A DNA stretch of 64,000 nt from Pseudomonas panipatensis. Lineage in GTDB: Bacteria; Pseudomonadota; Gammaproteobacteria; Pseudomonadales; Pseudomonadaceae. The number at the start of each line of letters is the position of its first letter. Position 1 is the stretch's first letter. Position numbers and translations under genes: made by a program. Of the stretch, positions 27,061 through 37,149 are shown one piece after another. The stretch covers positions 1-64,000 of the forward strand of contig NZ_FNDS01000003.1 of NCBI RefSeq assembly GCF_900099785.1. The letters are read 5' to 3'. The notes beneath the pieces were generated by a model, which had not been told where the DNA came from, did no database searches, and saw nothing but the letters and a program-made list of their open reading frames with translations.

Positions 27061-28095
27061 TCAGGCATTCTCTTCTTCGTAGCGGTCCAGCGTGTCGCTG
27101 GCGATCTGCCGGCCGAGGGCGATCAGTTCGGGGGCCTTGTAGAACTCGAAGAAGCGGCACACGCGCTTGGGCACGTTGATCAGCACATCCGGCGGGTAGC
27201 CGGCGATCTTGTACTGCGCCAGCGAGGTCTGCATCACCTCGAAACTCTGGTTGACCAGCTCCAGCAACGAAGCCGGGCCGCTGCTCTCGATCACCCGGCT
27301 GCCGCTGGCGGACCTTGGCGAGCCCTTGCTCGCCGCCGCGGGCAGTCGGGCCTCCATTTCGATGGGCGTCTCGGCGCTGTCCGGCACCGGCTGCAACAGG
27401 GCTTCGGCGCGCAGCTCCGGGGGTGTGTCCAGTTCGCTGGGCGGGCGGCGGAGGAAGCCGAGCTTGCCGCTGAGCGAACCGATCAGGCTGTCGAAGCGGC
27501 CCTTGAGCGCCGCCGGGCGTTCGATCACCGGCAACTGGTAGTGCTTTTGGTTGGTGGCGTTGAGGTTGACCGCGATGATCAGGTCGGTGTGACTGGAAAC
27601 CACCGGCACGATCGGCAGGGGGTTGAGCAGGCCGCCGTCGACCAGCATGCGGTTGCCCTGCATGACCGGCGTGAACAGGCTGGGAATGGCCGCCGAGGCG
27701 CGCATGGCCTGGTGCAGGTCGCCTTCCTGGAACCAGATTTCCTGCTGGTTGGTGAGGTCGGTGGCGACCGCCGTGTAGGGAATCGGCAGGTCCTGGATGT
27801 CGATGTTGCCGATGATTTCGTGGATCTTGCCGAACACCCGCTCGCCACGGATGGCGCCGAGGCGGAAGCTGACGTCGAGCAGGCGCAGGACGTCGAGGTA
27901 GTCCAGGCTCTCCACCCAGTCGCGGTACTCGCGCAGCTTGCCGGCGGCGTAGATGCCGCCGATCACCGACCCCATCGAGCAGCCGGCGATGCAGGCGATC
28001 TCGTAGCCGCGCCGTTCCAACTCTTCGATCACGCCGATATGCGCGTATCCACGGGCTCCGCCGGAGCCGAGCACCAGCGCCACTTGTTTCGACAT
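27061..28095 (-). CDS. Patatin-like phospholipase (RssA/NTE type)
   Basis: A 344-residue protein with an N-terminal patatin domain: glycine-rich oxyanion loop GSGGARGYAH (10-19), nucleophile elbow GCSMG with Ser40, and catalytic Asp153 in LVDGG. The last third (about 220-330) is not conserved patatin sequence and includes a polar linker. It probably hydrolyses phospholipid or lysophospholipid acyl esters. There is no signal peptide, so it should be intracellular, unlike ExoU or PlpD. Positional counterpart of PA1640. Confidence 0.87.
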   Translation of the reverse strand: MSKQVALVLGSGGARGYAHIGVIEELERRGYEIACIAGCSMGSVIGGIYAAGKLREYRDWVESLDYLDVLRLLDVSFRLGAIRGERVFGKIHEIIGNIDIQDLPIPYTAVATDLTNQQEIWFQEGDLHQAMRASAAIPSLFTPVMQGNRMLVDGGLLNPLPIVPVVSSHTDLIIAVNLNATNQKHYQLPVIERPAALKGRFDSLIGSLSGKLGFLRRPPSELDTPPELRAEALLQPVPDSAETPIEMEARLPAAASKGSPRSASGSRVIESSGPASLLELVNQSFEVMQTSLAQYKIAGYPPDVLINVPKRVCRFFEFYKAPELIALGRQIASDTLDRYEEENA

Positions 28096-28232
28096 GGGTG
28101 AATTCCCCCTGACAGCAAGGCGTTACGCACTTGGCCGGGATTGCCCGGCCGTCTCGACGATACGCCGGGGGCGGATGCGCGCCAAGCGTGTTTGCTAGAA
28201 TCGCGCCATTCAACGCGAGCCCGGAGCCGAGC

Positions 28233-29267
28233 ATGAGCGAGCCTGTCCGTCTGACCCAGTACAGCCATGGTGCTGGCTGCGGTTGCAAGATTTCCCCGAA
28301 AGTCCTCGAAGTGATCCTCGCCGGCAGCGGCGCACAGAACCTCGACCCGAAGCTCTGGGTCGGCAACGCCTCGCGCGACGACGCCGCGGTCTATGCCATT
28401 GACGACACGCGCGGCGTGGTCTCCACCACCGACTTCTTCATGCCGATCGTCGACGATCCCTTCGACTTCGGCCGCATCGCCGCGACCAACGCCATCAGCG
28501 ACATCTACGCCATGGGCGGCGACCCGCTGATGGCCATCGCCATCCTCGGCTGGCCGGTCAACGTCCTGGCCGCGGAAATCGCCCGCGAGGTGATCGCCGG
28601 TGGCCGCAGTGTCTGCGACGAGGCGGGCATCCCGCTGGCCGGCGGCCACTCCATCGACGCCCCCGAGCCGATCTTCGGCCTGGCCGTCACCGGCCTGGTG
28701 GAAAAACGCTTCATGAAGCGCAACGACACCGCCGTCGCCGGCTGCCGCCTGTACCTGAGCAAGCCGCTGGGCATCGGCATCCTCACCACCGCGGAAAAGA
28801 AAGCCAAGCTGCGCGCCGAAGACGTCGGCGTGGCGCGCGACTGGATGTGCACGCTGAACAAGCCGGGCAGCCGTTTCGGCAAGCTCGCCGGGGTCGCCGC
28901 GATGACCGACGTCACCGGCTTCGGCCTGCTCGGCCACCTGGTGGAGATGGCCGACGGCGCCGGCCTGACCGCGCGCATCCGCTTCGACGCGGTGCCGCGC
29001 CTGGCCCACGTCGAGTACTACCTGGAGCAGGGCTGCGTGCCCGGCGGCACCCTGCGCAACTTCGACAGCTACGGCGAGCGCATCGCGCCGCTGCCGGAGC
29101 TGCACAAGCTGCTGCTGTGCGACCCGCAGACCAGCGGCGGCCTGCTGTTGGCGGTGACCCCGGAAGGCGAGGCGGAATTCCTTGCCGTGGCCGCCGAGCT
29201 GGGCCTGCAGCTGGCGCCGATCGGCGAGATGGTCGAGCGACAGCGTTACGCGGTAGAGGTGGCTTGA
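28233..29267 (+). CDS. selD: Selenide, water dikinase (selenophosphate synthetase)
   Basis: A 344-residue ATP-dependent enzyme that makes selenophosphate from selenide. The active-site loop [10 protein letters not shown] carries Cys16, Cys18 and Lys19; the key residue is Cys (TGC), not selenocysteine. The ATG at 28233 matches the known N-terminus ([13 protein letters not shown]). It overlaps mnmH by one base, linking selenophosphate supply directly to tRNA selenation. A TAGAAT -10-like hexamer lies at 28196. Confidence 0.97.
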   Translation: MSEPVRLTQYSHGAGCGCKISPKVLEVILAGSGAQNLDPKLWVGNASRDDAAVYAIDDTRGVVSTTDFFMPIVDDPFDFGRIAATNAISDIYAMGGDPLMAIAILGWPVNVLAAEIAREVIAGGRSVCDEAGIPLAGGHSIDAPEPIFGLAVTGLVEKRFMKRNDTAVAGCRLYLSKPLGIGILTTAEKKAKLRAEDVGVARDWMCTLNKPGSRFGKLAGVAAMTDVTGFGLLGHLVEMADGAGLTARIRFDAVPRLAHVEYYLEQGCVPGGTLRNFDSYGERIAPLPELHKLLLCDPQTSGGLLLAVTPEGEAEFLAVAAELGLQLAPIGEMVERQRYAVEVA

Positions 29268-30367
29268 TGCGCGACAACACCCGACACTACCGCGAACTGT
29301 TCCTCGACGACGTGCCGATGATGGACGTGCGCGCCCCGGTGGAATACCTCAAGGGCGCCTTCCCCAACACGGTCAACCTGCCGCTGATGAACGACATCGA
29401 GCGACAGAAGGTCGGCACCTGCTACAAGCAGCACGGCCAGCAGGCGGCCATCGCCCTCGGCCACGAGCTGGTCTGCGGCGCCACCAAGACCCAGCGCATC
29501 GAAGCCTGGGCGGCCTTCGCCCGCGCGCATGCCGATGGCTACCTGTATTGCTTCCGCGGCGGCCTGCGTTCGCAGATCGTCCAGCAATGGCTGAAGAGCG
29601 AGGCCGGCATCGATTACCCCCGCGTGGTCGGCGGCTACAAGGCCATGCGCGGTTTCCTCTTCGACACCACCCGCGCCGCCACCGAGGAGTGCCAGTTCGT
29701 CCTGCTCGGCGGGCTGACCGGCACCGGCAAGACCGAGGTGATCGCTGAGCTGAGCAATGCCCTCGACCTGGAAGGGCACGCCAACCATCGCGGCTCCAGC
29801 TTCGGCCGTCGCGCCACGCCGCAACCGGCGCAGATCGACTTCGAGAACCGCCTGGCGATCGACATCCTGAAGAAGCGCCACGCCGGCATCGAACAGTTCG
29901 TGCTGGAGGACGAGGGGCGCATCGTCGGCAGTTGTTCGCTGCCGCTGGAGCTGTACCAGGGCATGCAGCAGTACCCGCTGGTGTGGCTGGAGGACAGTTT
30001 CGCCGGCCGCGTGGAGCGCATCCTCAAGGACTACGTGATCGACCTGCGCGCCGATTTCGAGGCGGTGGTCGGCGCCGAGGGTGGTTTCGACGCCTTCGCC
30101 GCCTACCTGCGCAAGAGTCTCTCCGGCATCGTCAAGCGCCTCGGCGGCGAGCGCTACCAGCGCCTGGCGGCGATCATGGAGGCGGCGCTGCAAGAGCAGG
30201 ACCGCAGCGGCGCGGTGGACCTGCACCGTGGCTGGATCGAAGGGCTGCTCGGCGAGTACTACGACCCGATGTACGCCTTCCAGCAGCAGAGCAAGGCGGC
30301 GCGCATCGAGTTCCGCGGCAATCGCCACGAGGTGCTGGAGTACCTGCGCGAGCGCGCCAGACGCTGA
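29267..30367 (+). CDS. mnmH: tRNA 2-selenouridine synthase MnmH (SelU/YbbB)
   Basis: A 366-residue enzyme that geranylates and then selenates 2-thiouridine at the wobble position of certain tRNAs using selenophosphate. It has an N-terminal rhodanese domain with the essential Cys95 in [11 protein letters not shown] and a C-terminal P-loop domain with [13 protein letters not shown]. The ATG overlaps the selD stop by one base (TGATG), so the pair is translationally coupled. Positional counterpart of PA1643. Confidence 0.96.
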   Translation: MRDNTRHYRELFLDDVPMMDVRAPVEYLKGAFPNTVNLPLMNDIERQKVGTCYKQHGQQAAIALGHELVCGATKTQRIEAWAAFARAHADGYLYCFRGGLRSQIVQQWLKSEAGIDYPRVVGGYKAMRGFLFDTTRAATEECQFVLLGGLTGTGKTEVIAELSNALDLEGHANHRGSSFGRRATPQPAQIDFENRLAIDILKKRHAGIEQFVLEDEGRIVGSCSLPLELYQGMQQYPLVWLEDSFAGRVERILKDYVIDLRADFEAVVGAEGGFDAFAAYLRKSLSGIVKRLGGERYQRLAAIMEAALQEQDRSGAVDLHRGWIEGLLGEYYDPMYAFQQQSKAARIEFRGNRHEVLEYLRERARR

Positions 30368-30379
30368 GCCCTGACTGCC

Positions 30380-30727
30380 TCAGGCGCTTTTGCCGTCGTA
30401 CTCGCGGACCTTCAGCGCCTTGATATCCACCTCCGGCAGGCAGCGCACGTTGACCGCCGCCATCGCCTTGCCGTCCGGCGTATTGGCGAAGGCCAGCGGC
30501 GCGCAGCCGCAGGTGGGGCAGAACTGGTGGTGGATGCGGTGAGTGTTGAAGGTGTAGGTGCTCATCGCGCTTTCCGGCGTCTTCAGCGTCAGCTTGTCGC
30601 GCGGCACGAACCACAGCAGCGAGCCGCGCCGGCTGCAGATCGAGCAGTTGCACTGGATGACTTCGTCGATGTCGCCTTCGACGTCGAAGGCGATGCCGCC
30701 GCAATGGCAGCTTCCCTGGTAGCGCAT
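30380..30727 (-). CDS. GFA/CENP-V family zinc-binding protein
   Basis: A 115-residue protein with the GFA cysteine pattern: CHC at residues 7-9, CNCSICSRRG at 26-35 and CPTCGCAPLAF at about 70-80, which bind two zinc ions. The family is named for glutathione-dependent formaldehyde activation, but most small members have no proven activity. It lies convergent with mnmH, 12 bases apart. Confidence 0.85.
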   Translation of the reverse strand: MRYQGSCHCGGIAFDVEGDIDEVIQCNCSICSRRGSLLWFVPRDKLTLKTPESAMSTYTFNTHRIHHQFCPTCGCAPLAFANTPDGKAMAAVNVRCLPEVDIKALKVREYDGKSA

Positions 30728-30847
30728 GACGCGAGCCCTCGTGGGGTGGCTGGGGCTCTTGAGTGTAGTCGCGCTGAGACGTGGTCGAGCGGCAAGCGCT
30801 GGCGAAGGCGGCTAAGCTGGAAAGCACCATTTGCCATGGAGAGTGCC

Positions 30848-31129
30848 ATGAAGCGTCTGTTCCCCCTGTTCGCCGTCGTTACCCTGACACTGGCCGGCTG
30901 CTCCGGCACCACGGTCAACCGCGACAGTTGCGCGAGCGAGCTGAGCGCCGCCTGGAAGGAGCTGGACCTGGCCAAGGCCGAGGGCTTCGCCGGTACGGTC
31001 AGCTATTCCAAGGCCTTCACCCTGATCACCGCGGCCAAGACCGAGCAGCAGGTCGAGTCCTACGGTGGTTGCCTGGACAAGGCGAGCAAGGCGCGCTTCT
31101 ACATTCGCGAGTCGCGCGCCGGTCGCTGA
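30848..31129 (+). CDS. Small lipoprotein, function unknown
   Basis: A 93-residue protein with a short lipoprotein signal (MKRLFPLFAVVTLTLAGC; lipobox LAGC, lipidated Cys18) followed by a mostly helical polar domain with two further cysteines (SCASEL, GGCLDKA) that could form a disulfide. GGAGAG precedes the ATG. Probably anchored in the inner or outer membrane facing the periplasm. The family is not recognised. The flavin reductase follows after 82 bases. Confidence 0.75.
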   Translation: MKRLFPLFAVVTLTLAGCSGTTVNRDSCASELSAAWKELDLAKAEGFAGTVSYSKAFTLITAAKTEQQVESYGGCLDKASKARFYIRESRAGR

Positions 31130-31211
31130 GGTCGAGAAGGCTCGCCGGGACGGGCATAATCCCCGGCCGGGAAGGCGCCACCGCCTTTCCGGCACCCAGG
31201 GGGATATTTCC

Positions 31212-31820
31212 ATGCAACTCGACTTCACCCAACTCGCGCCCGCCGACGCCTATCGCTGGCTGGCCTCCACCGTCACGCCGCGGCCCATCGCCTGGGTTTC
31301 CAGCCTGTCGGCCGAGGGGCAGAGCAACCTCGCGCCGTTCAGCTTCTTCCAGGTGATCAGCGACGAGCCGCCGACCCTGATGGTCAACACCAGCATCCGC
31401 GACGACGGCAGCGTCAAGGACACCCTGCGCAATGTGCGCGACACCGGGCAACTGGTGATCCACCTGGTCAGCGCCGCCCAGGCCGAGGCGATGAATGCCA
31501 CGGCCGCCTGGTTGCCGCATGGCGTCAGCGAAATCGACACGCTGGGCATCGCCACCCTGCCCAGCGAGCGCGTCGCACCGCCACGGGTGGCGGGCGCCGC
31601 GGTGGCCTTCGAGTGCGAGCTGGCGCAGATCCAGCCGTATCCGGCGGACCGGCCGAGCTGCTACCTGATCTTCGCCCGCGTGCTGCTGGCGCATATCGAC
31701 GATGCGGTGTTGCAGGATGCCCGCCATGTCGATCCGGCCAGGCTGGACCTGATCGGCCGTCTCGGGGGCAGCCAGTACTGCCGGACCCGCGACACCTTCA
31801 GCATGATCCGCCCCAAATAA
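31212..31820 (+). CDS. Flavin reductase-like FMN-binding protein
   Basis: A 202-residue protein of the DIM6/NTAB flavin-reductase fold. The motifs TPRPIAWVSSLSAEGQSNLAPFS and FFQVISDEPPTLMV at the N-terminus form the FMN site (quoted as two separate stretches: TPRPIAWVSSLSAEG, NLAPFSFFQVI). It may reduce FMN for a partner or act as a flavin-dependent oxidoreductase. No partner monooxygenase adjoins it. GGGGG precedes the ATG. Confidence 0.82.
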   Translation: MQLDFTQLAPADAYRWLASTVTPRPIAWVSSLSAEGQSNLAPFSFFQVISDEPPTLMVNTSIRDDGSVKDTLRNVRDTGQLVIHLVSAAQAEAMNATAAWLPHGVSEIDTLGIATLPSERVAPPRVAGAAVAFECELAQIQPYPADRPSCYLIFARVLLAHIDDAVLQDARHVDPARLDLIGRLGGSQYCRTRDTFSMIRPK

Positions 31821-32032
31821 GCGTGCCGGCCCCCGCGCGCCGGCGCGTGCGGCGCGCGACTGTCCCGGATGCGACGGGAGCATGCCTGTGTGCGGCATTG
31901 AATTGCCATCACGGCTGACAGCTCTTGTTCCGTCTGTCGGCCAGCTCCTAATGTTCCGCCTGAAGGCAACGACGACAATGGGAGAGCTTCCGCAGAAGAC
32001 TTTCCCGCGGAGCATTGGCAGGGGGCAGTTTC

Positions 32033-33994
32033 ATGGTCGTGTTCGTGCAACGGCGGTTGGCCGATCTGGGGACGGCGAAGAAACTCGCCATCGGCTTCGG
32101 CCTGGTGCTGCTGCTGACCGCGCTGGTGGCGGCCATCGGGGTCAGCGCCTTGCGCTCCATCGGCCAGCGTTTCGCGCTGCTCGACGAGATGTCGGCGATC
32201 AACCGCGAAGTGCTGGAGATGCGCCAGAGCGAGAAGGATTTCGTGCTCGATGCCAACCCGGCGGCGGCCGAACAGTTGCGTCAGCACGCCAAGGGCATCG
32301 GTGAGCGCGCCGCGCGCCTGAAAGCGCAGCCGGGGCAGGCCGAGAGCATGGCGCGGGTGGAGCAGGCGATCGCCGGCTACCTGGAGGCCTTCGACCGATT
32401 CGAACAGTCCAGCAAGGGCCGCCGCCTGGCCCTGGACGCGGCCAGTTGGGTGGTGTCCAGCGCGTCCAACAGCCTGGATATCCTGCAGTCGAGCCTGGCC
32501 GACGACGGCGCCTACGAACTCAAGGACTCCCAGGGCCAGAAAGGCCAGGACCTGTTGCAGCAGGCCACCCAGGTCGGCCAGCTCTACCGCCTGGTGTTGC
32601 AGGGGATGAACGAGGCCCGCGCGCGCCTTGATCAGAAGGAGGGCGACAAGGCCACGGAGGCTGACGGGCGCATCAAGTACGCCGAGGAGGCGCTGAACCT
32701 GTTGCGCCAGTTGCAGACGTCGATCACCGACAACGCCTATGTCTCGGTGCTCAAGGACGTGGCCACCAACATCGACAGCTTCGGCAAGAACCTCGCTGTC
32801 TATGCCGAGGACCTGGCCAAGGAACAGCAGGCGCATGCGCAGATGGGCCAGCGCGCGGTGGACATGATGCAGCAAGTGGATGCTTCCCGCGCCGCCTTGC
32901 AGGCGGCCATGACGAGCAGCCTGCGCACCAGCGCCGGGCTGATCCTCGGCTCGGCGGCGCTGGCGCTGCTGGTCGGCACCCTGGCGGCGTTGCTGATCAC
33001 CTTGCTGATCGTGCGCCCCTTGCGTCAGGTCATCGACATGGCCAGCCGCATCGCCGACGGCGACCTGAGCCAGAACGTCCAGGCCGCGCGCAAGGACGAG
33101 GTCGGGCAACTGCTGGCGGCGGTCGGCGGCATGGCCGACAGCCTGCGCGGCATCGTCCGCCGCCTGCAGGACGGCGTCACCCGCATCACCGCCTCGGCGC
33201 AGTCGTTGTCCGGGGTGACCGAGCGCACCCAGGTCGGGGTCAACAGCCAGAAAAACGAAACCGACCAGGTGGCCACGGCAATGAACCAGATGGCCGCCAC
33301 CGTCCATGAAGTGGCGCGCAACGCCGAAGCCGCGGCGACCTCCGCCGAGCAGGCCGACGGCACTGTCGCCAGCGGCCAGCAGGTGGTCCGCCAGACCCAG
33401 GAGCGCATCGGGCAACTGGCCGACGCGGTGCGCGAGGCGACTGCCAGCATCGAGCACCTCGGGCGCGAGAGCCAGAACATCGGCAGCGTGCTCGACGTGA
33501 TCAAGGCGGTGGCCGAGCAGACCAACCTGCTGGCGCTCAACGCCGCCATCGAAGCCGCACGGGCCGGCGAGCAGGGCCGTGGCTTCGCCGTGGTCGCCGA
33601 TGAGGTGCGCGCCTTGGCGCGGCGTACCCAGCAGTCGACGGCGGAGATCGAGAAACTGATCGGCGCCCTGCAAAGTGGCGCGCAGGCGTCGGTGCAGCGC
33701 ATGCAACGCAGCCATCAACTGGTGGAGAAGAGCGTCGGCGATGCCGAGCAGACCGAGTCCGCGCTGGGCGACATCGCCGCGGCGGTGGCGGTGATCCATC
33801 AGATGAACCAGCAGATCGCCGCCGCCTCCGAGCAGCAGAGCGCGGTGGCCGAAGAGATCAATCGCAGCGTCACCAGCATCCGTGGCAGCGCCGACCAGTC
33901 GGCCCAGGCCATGGAAGCCACGGCGTCTTCCAGCGTCGAGCTGGCGCAGCTCAGCCGCGAGCTGCAGGGCATGGTCGGGCAGTTCCGCCTGTAG
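32033..33994 (+). CDS. Methyl-accepting chemotaxis protein (HBM-type sensor)
   Basis: A 653-residue chemoreceptor. TM1 is about residues 19-40, then a roughly 255-residue, all-helical periplasmic domain, TM2 about 301-328, HAMP, and a cytoplasmic signalling domain with the invariant tip [20 protein letters not shown]. The long helical sensor with RQSEKDFVL near its start resembles the helical bimodular (HBM) domain, which binds organic acids in related receptors; this is not certain. The ATG at 32033 follows AGGGGG; an in-frame TTG at 32015 is less likely. Positional counterpart of PA1646. Confidence 0.9.
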   Translation: MVVFVQRRLADLGTAKKLAIGFGLVLLLTALVAAIGVSALRSIGQRFALLDEMSAINREVLEMRQSEKDFVLDANPAAAEQLRQHAKGIGERAARLKAQPGQAESMARVEQAIAGYLEAFDRFEQSSKGRRLALDAASWVVSSASNSLDILQSSLADDGAYELKDSQGQKGQDLLQQATQVGQLYRLVLQGMNEARARLDQKEGDKATEADGRIKYAEEALNLLRQLQTSITDNAYVSVLKDVATNIDSFGKNLAVYAEDLAKEQQAHAQMGQRAVDMMQQVDASRAALQAAMTSSLRTSAGLILGSAALALLVGTLAALLITLLIVRPLRQVIDMASRIADGDLSQNVQAARKDEVGQLLAAVGGMADSLRGIVRRLQDGVTRITASAQSLSGVTERTQVGVNSQKNETDQVATAMNQMAATVHEVARNAEAAATSAEQADGTVASGQQVVRQTQERIGQLADAVREATASIEHLGRESQNIGSVLDVIKAVAEQTNLLALNAAIEAARAGEQGRGFAVVADEVRALARRTQQSTAEIEKLIGALQSGAQASVQRMQRSHQLVEKSVGDAEQTESALGDIAAAVAVIHQMNQQIAAASEQQSAVAEEINRSVTSIRGSADQSAQAMEATASSSVELAQLSRELQGMVGQFRL

Positions 33995-34018
33995 CGGCCC
34001 GGGCGGCCGCCGAGGCCC

Positions 34019-35710
34019 TCAGTCCGGCTTGCTCTGGCGGTGATACCAGTGCCGGTAGGCGTTGACCCCGGCGCGTACCGAGCTGAACACCAGGGGCGGC
34101 TTGACCTCGCCCAGTTGCCCGGAGCGCTGCAGCATGGCCAGGGTTTCCCCCGGCACGCGCGCCAGCGACAGGTGCACGTTCTGCGCCGCCAGGGTCTGCT
34201 GCACCTCGTGCAGCGTGGTCAGGCCACTGACGTCCAGGTTGAGCATGCCCTCGGCGTTGAGCAGCACCGCGCGCGGCGCTTCGTCCGCGGCGACCACTTG
34301 CAGCAGGCGCTGCTTGAAGTAATCGGCATTGAAGAACAGCAGCGGCGCGTCGAAGCGGTAGATCACCAGGCCCGGCAGGGTGTGCGCGTTGGGGTATTGG
34401 CTCAGTTCGACCTGGCCGTCGATGCCGTGGACCCAGCCGAGCACCGCGTCGCTCGGCCGGTAGGTGAGGTAGAGCAGGCGCAGCAGGGCGATCATGATGG
34501 CGACGAAGATACCCGGCAGCACGCCGACGCTGAGCACGCCGACGGTGGTCAGCAGGCACAGGCTGAATTCGAAGCGGCTGAGCCGCCAGAAGCCCTTGAG
34601 CGCCGAGACGTCGATCAGCCCCCAGCCGGCCATCAACAGCACCGCGCCCAGCGCCGGCAGGGGAATCCAGCCCAGCGGCTGGCTGAACAGCACCAGCGCC
34701 AGGCCGATGACCAGGGCGGCGACCACCCCGACCAGTTGGCTCTGTCCGCCGGCCATGTCGTTCACCGCGGTGCGCGAGTCGGCGCCGCTGATGACGAAGC
34801 CCTGGGAGACCCCGGCGCCGATGTTGGCCAGCCCCAGGGCGACCAGCTCATGGTTGGCGTCCACTCCGTAGCCATGCCGCGCGGCGAAGCTGCGCGCGGT
34901 GAGCATGGCGCTGCAGAAGCTGACGATGGTGATGCCCAGGGCGTCGCGGAACAGGTCGCCCATTTCCTGGAAGCTGGTGCGTGGCCAGCTCAGCTCCGGC
35001 AGGCCCTGGGGCACCGCACCGAGCAGTTGGACGCCATACTGGTCGAGGCCGAGGAGGGTGCTCGCCAGGGTGGCGAAGAACACCCCGACCAGGGCGCCGG
35101 GCACCTTCGGGTAGCGCCGCGGCAGGAGGATCATCAGCAGCAGGGTGGCGCTGCCCAGCGCCAGGGTCGGCAGGTGCGTGCTGGCTAGGTTGCGCAGCAG
35201 CGCCAGCAGGCCGGCGAGGAAGCCGCTGGTCTCGGTCTGGTAGCCGAGCAGTTTGCCGAGTTGGCCGGAAATCAGGCTCAGGCCGATGCCGTTGAGGTAG
35301 CCGACCAGGGTCGGCCGCGACAGGAAGCTGGCGACGAAGCCGGCGCGCACCAGGCCGCCGACGATCGACAGCAGGCCGACCATCACCGCCACGATCATCG
35401 ACAGTTGCAGCAGGCGCTGCGGGTCGCCGGCCGCCAGCGGGGTGATGGCCGCGGCGACCATGGCCGCGGTGGCGGCATCCGGGCCGACCATCAGTTGCCG
35501 CGAGCTGCCGACCAGGGCGTAGATCAGCATGGGCAGGATGCAGGCGTACAGACCTACCTGGGCCGGGAAGCCGATGATCTGCGCATAGGCGATGGCCGTG
35601 GGGATCTGTACGGCGGCGACCGACAGACCGGCCTGGATATCCGGCCGCAGCCAGGCGGAGCGATACTTCAGCAGGTTGCTCAGGCCGGGCAGCCAGCGGG
35701 CAAGAAACAT
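34019..35710 (-). CDS. SulP family anion permease with STAS domain
   Basis: A 563-residue SLC26/SulP transporter. About residues 1-420 are the membrane domain (GLSVAAVQIPTAIAYAQI, VGPDAATAAMVAAA) and about 430-560 a cytosolic STAS domain (VIYRFDAPLLFFNADYFK, LDVSGLTTLHEV). Family members move sulfate, bicarbonate or dicarboxylates; the substrate is not set by this sequence. Convergent with the chemoreceptor gene. The 210 bp upstream contain degenerate REP-like GC-rich hairpins (for example GGGCG/CGCCC at 35885-35897). Positional counterpart of PA1647. Confidence 0.88.
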   Translation of the reverse strand: MFLARWLPGLSNLLKYRSAWLRPDIQAGLSVAAVQIPTAIAYAQIIGFPAQVGLYACILPMLIYALVGSSRQLMVGPDAATAAMVAAAITPLAAGDPQRLLQLSMIVAVMVGLLSIVGGLVRAGFVASFLSRPTLVGYLNGIGLSLISGQLGKLLGYQTETSGFLAGLLALLRNLASTHLPTLALGSATLLLMILLPRRYPKVPGALVGVFFATLASTLLGLDQYGVQLLGAVPQGLPELSWPRTSFQEMGDLFRDALGITIVSFCSAMLTARSFAARHGYGVDANHELVALGLANIGAGVSQGFVISGADSRTAVNDMAGGQSQLVGVVAALVIGLALVLFSQPLGWIPLPALGAVLLMAGWGLIDVSALKGFWRLSRFEFSLCLLTTVGVLSVGVLPGIFVAIMIALLRLLYLTYRPSDAVLGWVHGIDGQVELSQYPNAHTLPGLVIYRFDAPLLFFNADYFKQRLLQVVAADEAPRAVLLNAEGMLNLDVSGLTTLHEVQQTLAAQNVHLSLARVPGETLAMLQRSGQLGEVKPPLVFSSVRAGVNAYRHWYHRQSKPD

Positions 35711-35920
35711 CAGTGCGTCTTCCGTGAGTTACGACGAACTGGAAGCTTAGCCGCAAAGCGCTGGCGCGGGTTGTCGGACGTCAGTGTCGGGGCCGGCGGA
35801 AGACCCCATGGCCGCGCCAGGAAAAGCCTGGCTGGAGGCGCCGCAGGAGGGGCAGTGCGACACCCCAGGGGCGATGCCGATGGGGGGCGTTGCGCCCTAC
35901 GCCCTCCTGCGGGACTGGAC

Positions 35921-36925
35921 TCAGACCTTCAGCACCAGCTTGCCGAAGTTCTCCCCGCTGAACAGCTTGAGCAGGGTCTGCGGGAAATGCTGCAGGCCGT
36001 CGACCACGTCTTCCTTCGACTTCAGCTTGCCCTCGGCCAGCCAGGTCGCCATGTCCTTGAGGCCCTCGGGGAAGCGGTTGGCGTAGTCCATCACCACCAT
36101 GCCCTCCATGCGCGCGCGGTTGACCAGCAGCGACAGGTAGTTGGCCGGGCCTTTCACCGCCTGCTTGTTGTTGTACTGGCTGATGGCGCCGCAGATCACC
36201 ACCCGCGCCTTGGCTGCCAGGCGTGCGAGGACGGCGTCGAGGATGTCGCCGCCAACGTTGTCGAAGAACACGTCGACGCCTTTCGGGCATTCACGCTTGA
36301 GGCCGGCGGCGACGTCTTCGTGCTTGTAGTCGATGGCGCCGTCGAAGCCCAGTTCGTCGATCAGGTAGCGGCACTTCTCGGCGCCGCCGGCGATGCCGAT
36401 CACCCGGCAGCCCTTGATCTTCGCCACCTGGCCGACCACGCTGCCGACCGCCCCGGCCGCCGCCGAGACCACCACGGTGTCACCGGCCTTGGGCTGGCCG
36501 ACGTCGAGCAGGCCGAAATAGGCGGTCATGCCGGTCATGCCCAGCGCCGAGAGGTACAGCGGCAGCGGTGCGCGCTTGGCATCGACCTTGTAGAAGCCCT
36601 TCGGTTCGCCGAGGAAGTAGTCCTGCACGCCGAGGGCGCCATTGACGTGGTCGCCGACGGCGAAGGCCGGGTTCTGCGAGGCGATCACCTCGCCCACGCC
36701 GAGCGCGCGCATGACCTCGCCGAGGCCGACCGGGGCGATGTAGGACTTGGCGTCGTTCATCCAGCCGCGCATCGCCGGGTCCAGCGACAGGTACAGGTTG
36801 CGCACCAGGATCTGCCCCGGGCCGGGCTCGCCCAGCGGCGTCTCGACGTAGCTGAAGGTGTCTGGGTCGATGGCGCCGAGGGGGCGCTTGGCCAGCAGGA
36901 ACTGGCGGTTGAGCGTGGCGGACAT
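35921..36925 (-). CDS. NADP-dependent oxidoreductase, MDR/CurA (YncB, leukotriene B4 dehydrogenase-like) family
   Basis: A 334-residue zinc-free medium-chain dehydrogenase. Hallmarks are LSLDPAMRGWM near the N-terminus, MTGMTAYFGLLDVG, the Rossmann glycines VVSAAAGAVGSVVGQ and DVFFDNVGGDILD. Such enzymes reduce alpha,beta-unsaturated aldehydes or ketones (curcumin, alkenals) with NADPH. Divergent from the SDR gene across 224 bp. Positional counterpart of PA1648. Confidence 0.88.
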   Translation of the reverse strand: MSATLNRQFLLAKRPLGAIDPDTFSYVETPLGEPGPGQILVRNLYLSLDPAMRGWMNDAKSYIAPVGLGEVMRALGVGEVIASQNPAFAVGDHVNGALGVQDYFLGEPKGFYKVDAKRAPLPLYLSALGMTGMTAYFGLLDVGQPKAGDTVVVSAAAGAVGSVVGQVAKIKGCRVIGIAGGAEKCRYLIDELGFDGAIDYKHEDVAAGLKRECPKGVDVFFDNVGGDILDAVLARLAAKARVVICGAISQYNNKQAVKGPANYLSLLVNRARMEGMVVMDYANRFPEGLKDMATWLAEGKLKSKEDVVDGLQHFPQTLLKLFSGENFGKLVLKV

Positions 36926-37149
36926 GGCAGGGCACTCGCTGAGGGGAAAGGCTAGGTGATAGCCCCCGCTTCGCCGCGGGGCAAGCGCTGTCCGTCAACG
37001 GAATGCCGGGCCATCGATGTCAGTGATTTCTGTAAGAGAACAACATCATTGAGTTCGATACTGCATGCAACAGCGGCCTGATAGTGCTTCGCTGCCGCCG
37101 GCCGCTGGCTAGACTCGCCGGGTTTTCCGCATTCGTTCGAGGACCGTTC

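Noticed and set aside
27061..28095. Secreted ExoU- or PlpD-type patatin toxin
   Set aside because: There is no signal peptide, POTRA/barrel domain or type III chaperone gene; the size and motifs fit intracellular RssA-like proteins.
28278..28288. Selenocysteine in SelD
   Set aside because: The active-site codon is TGC (Cys), and the frame has no internal TGA.
31661..33799. 712-codon frame antisense to the chemoreceptor
   Set aside because: Composition is typical of antisense shadow; the plus strand encodes a complete chemoreceptor with its invariant tip.
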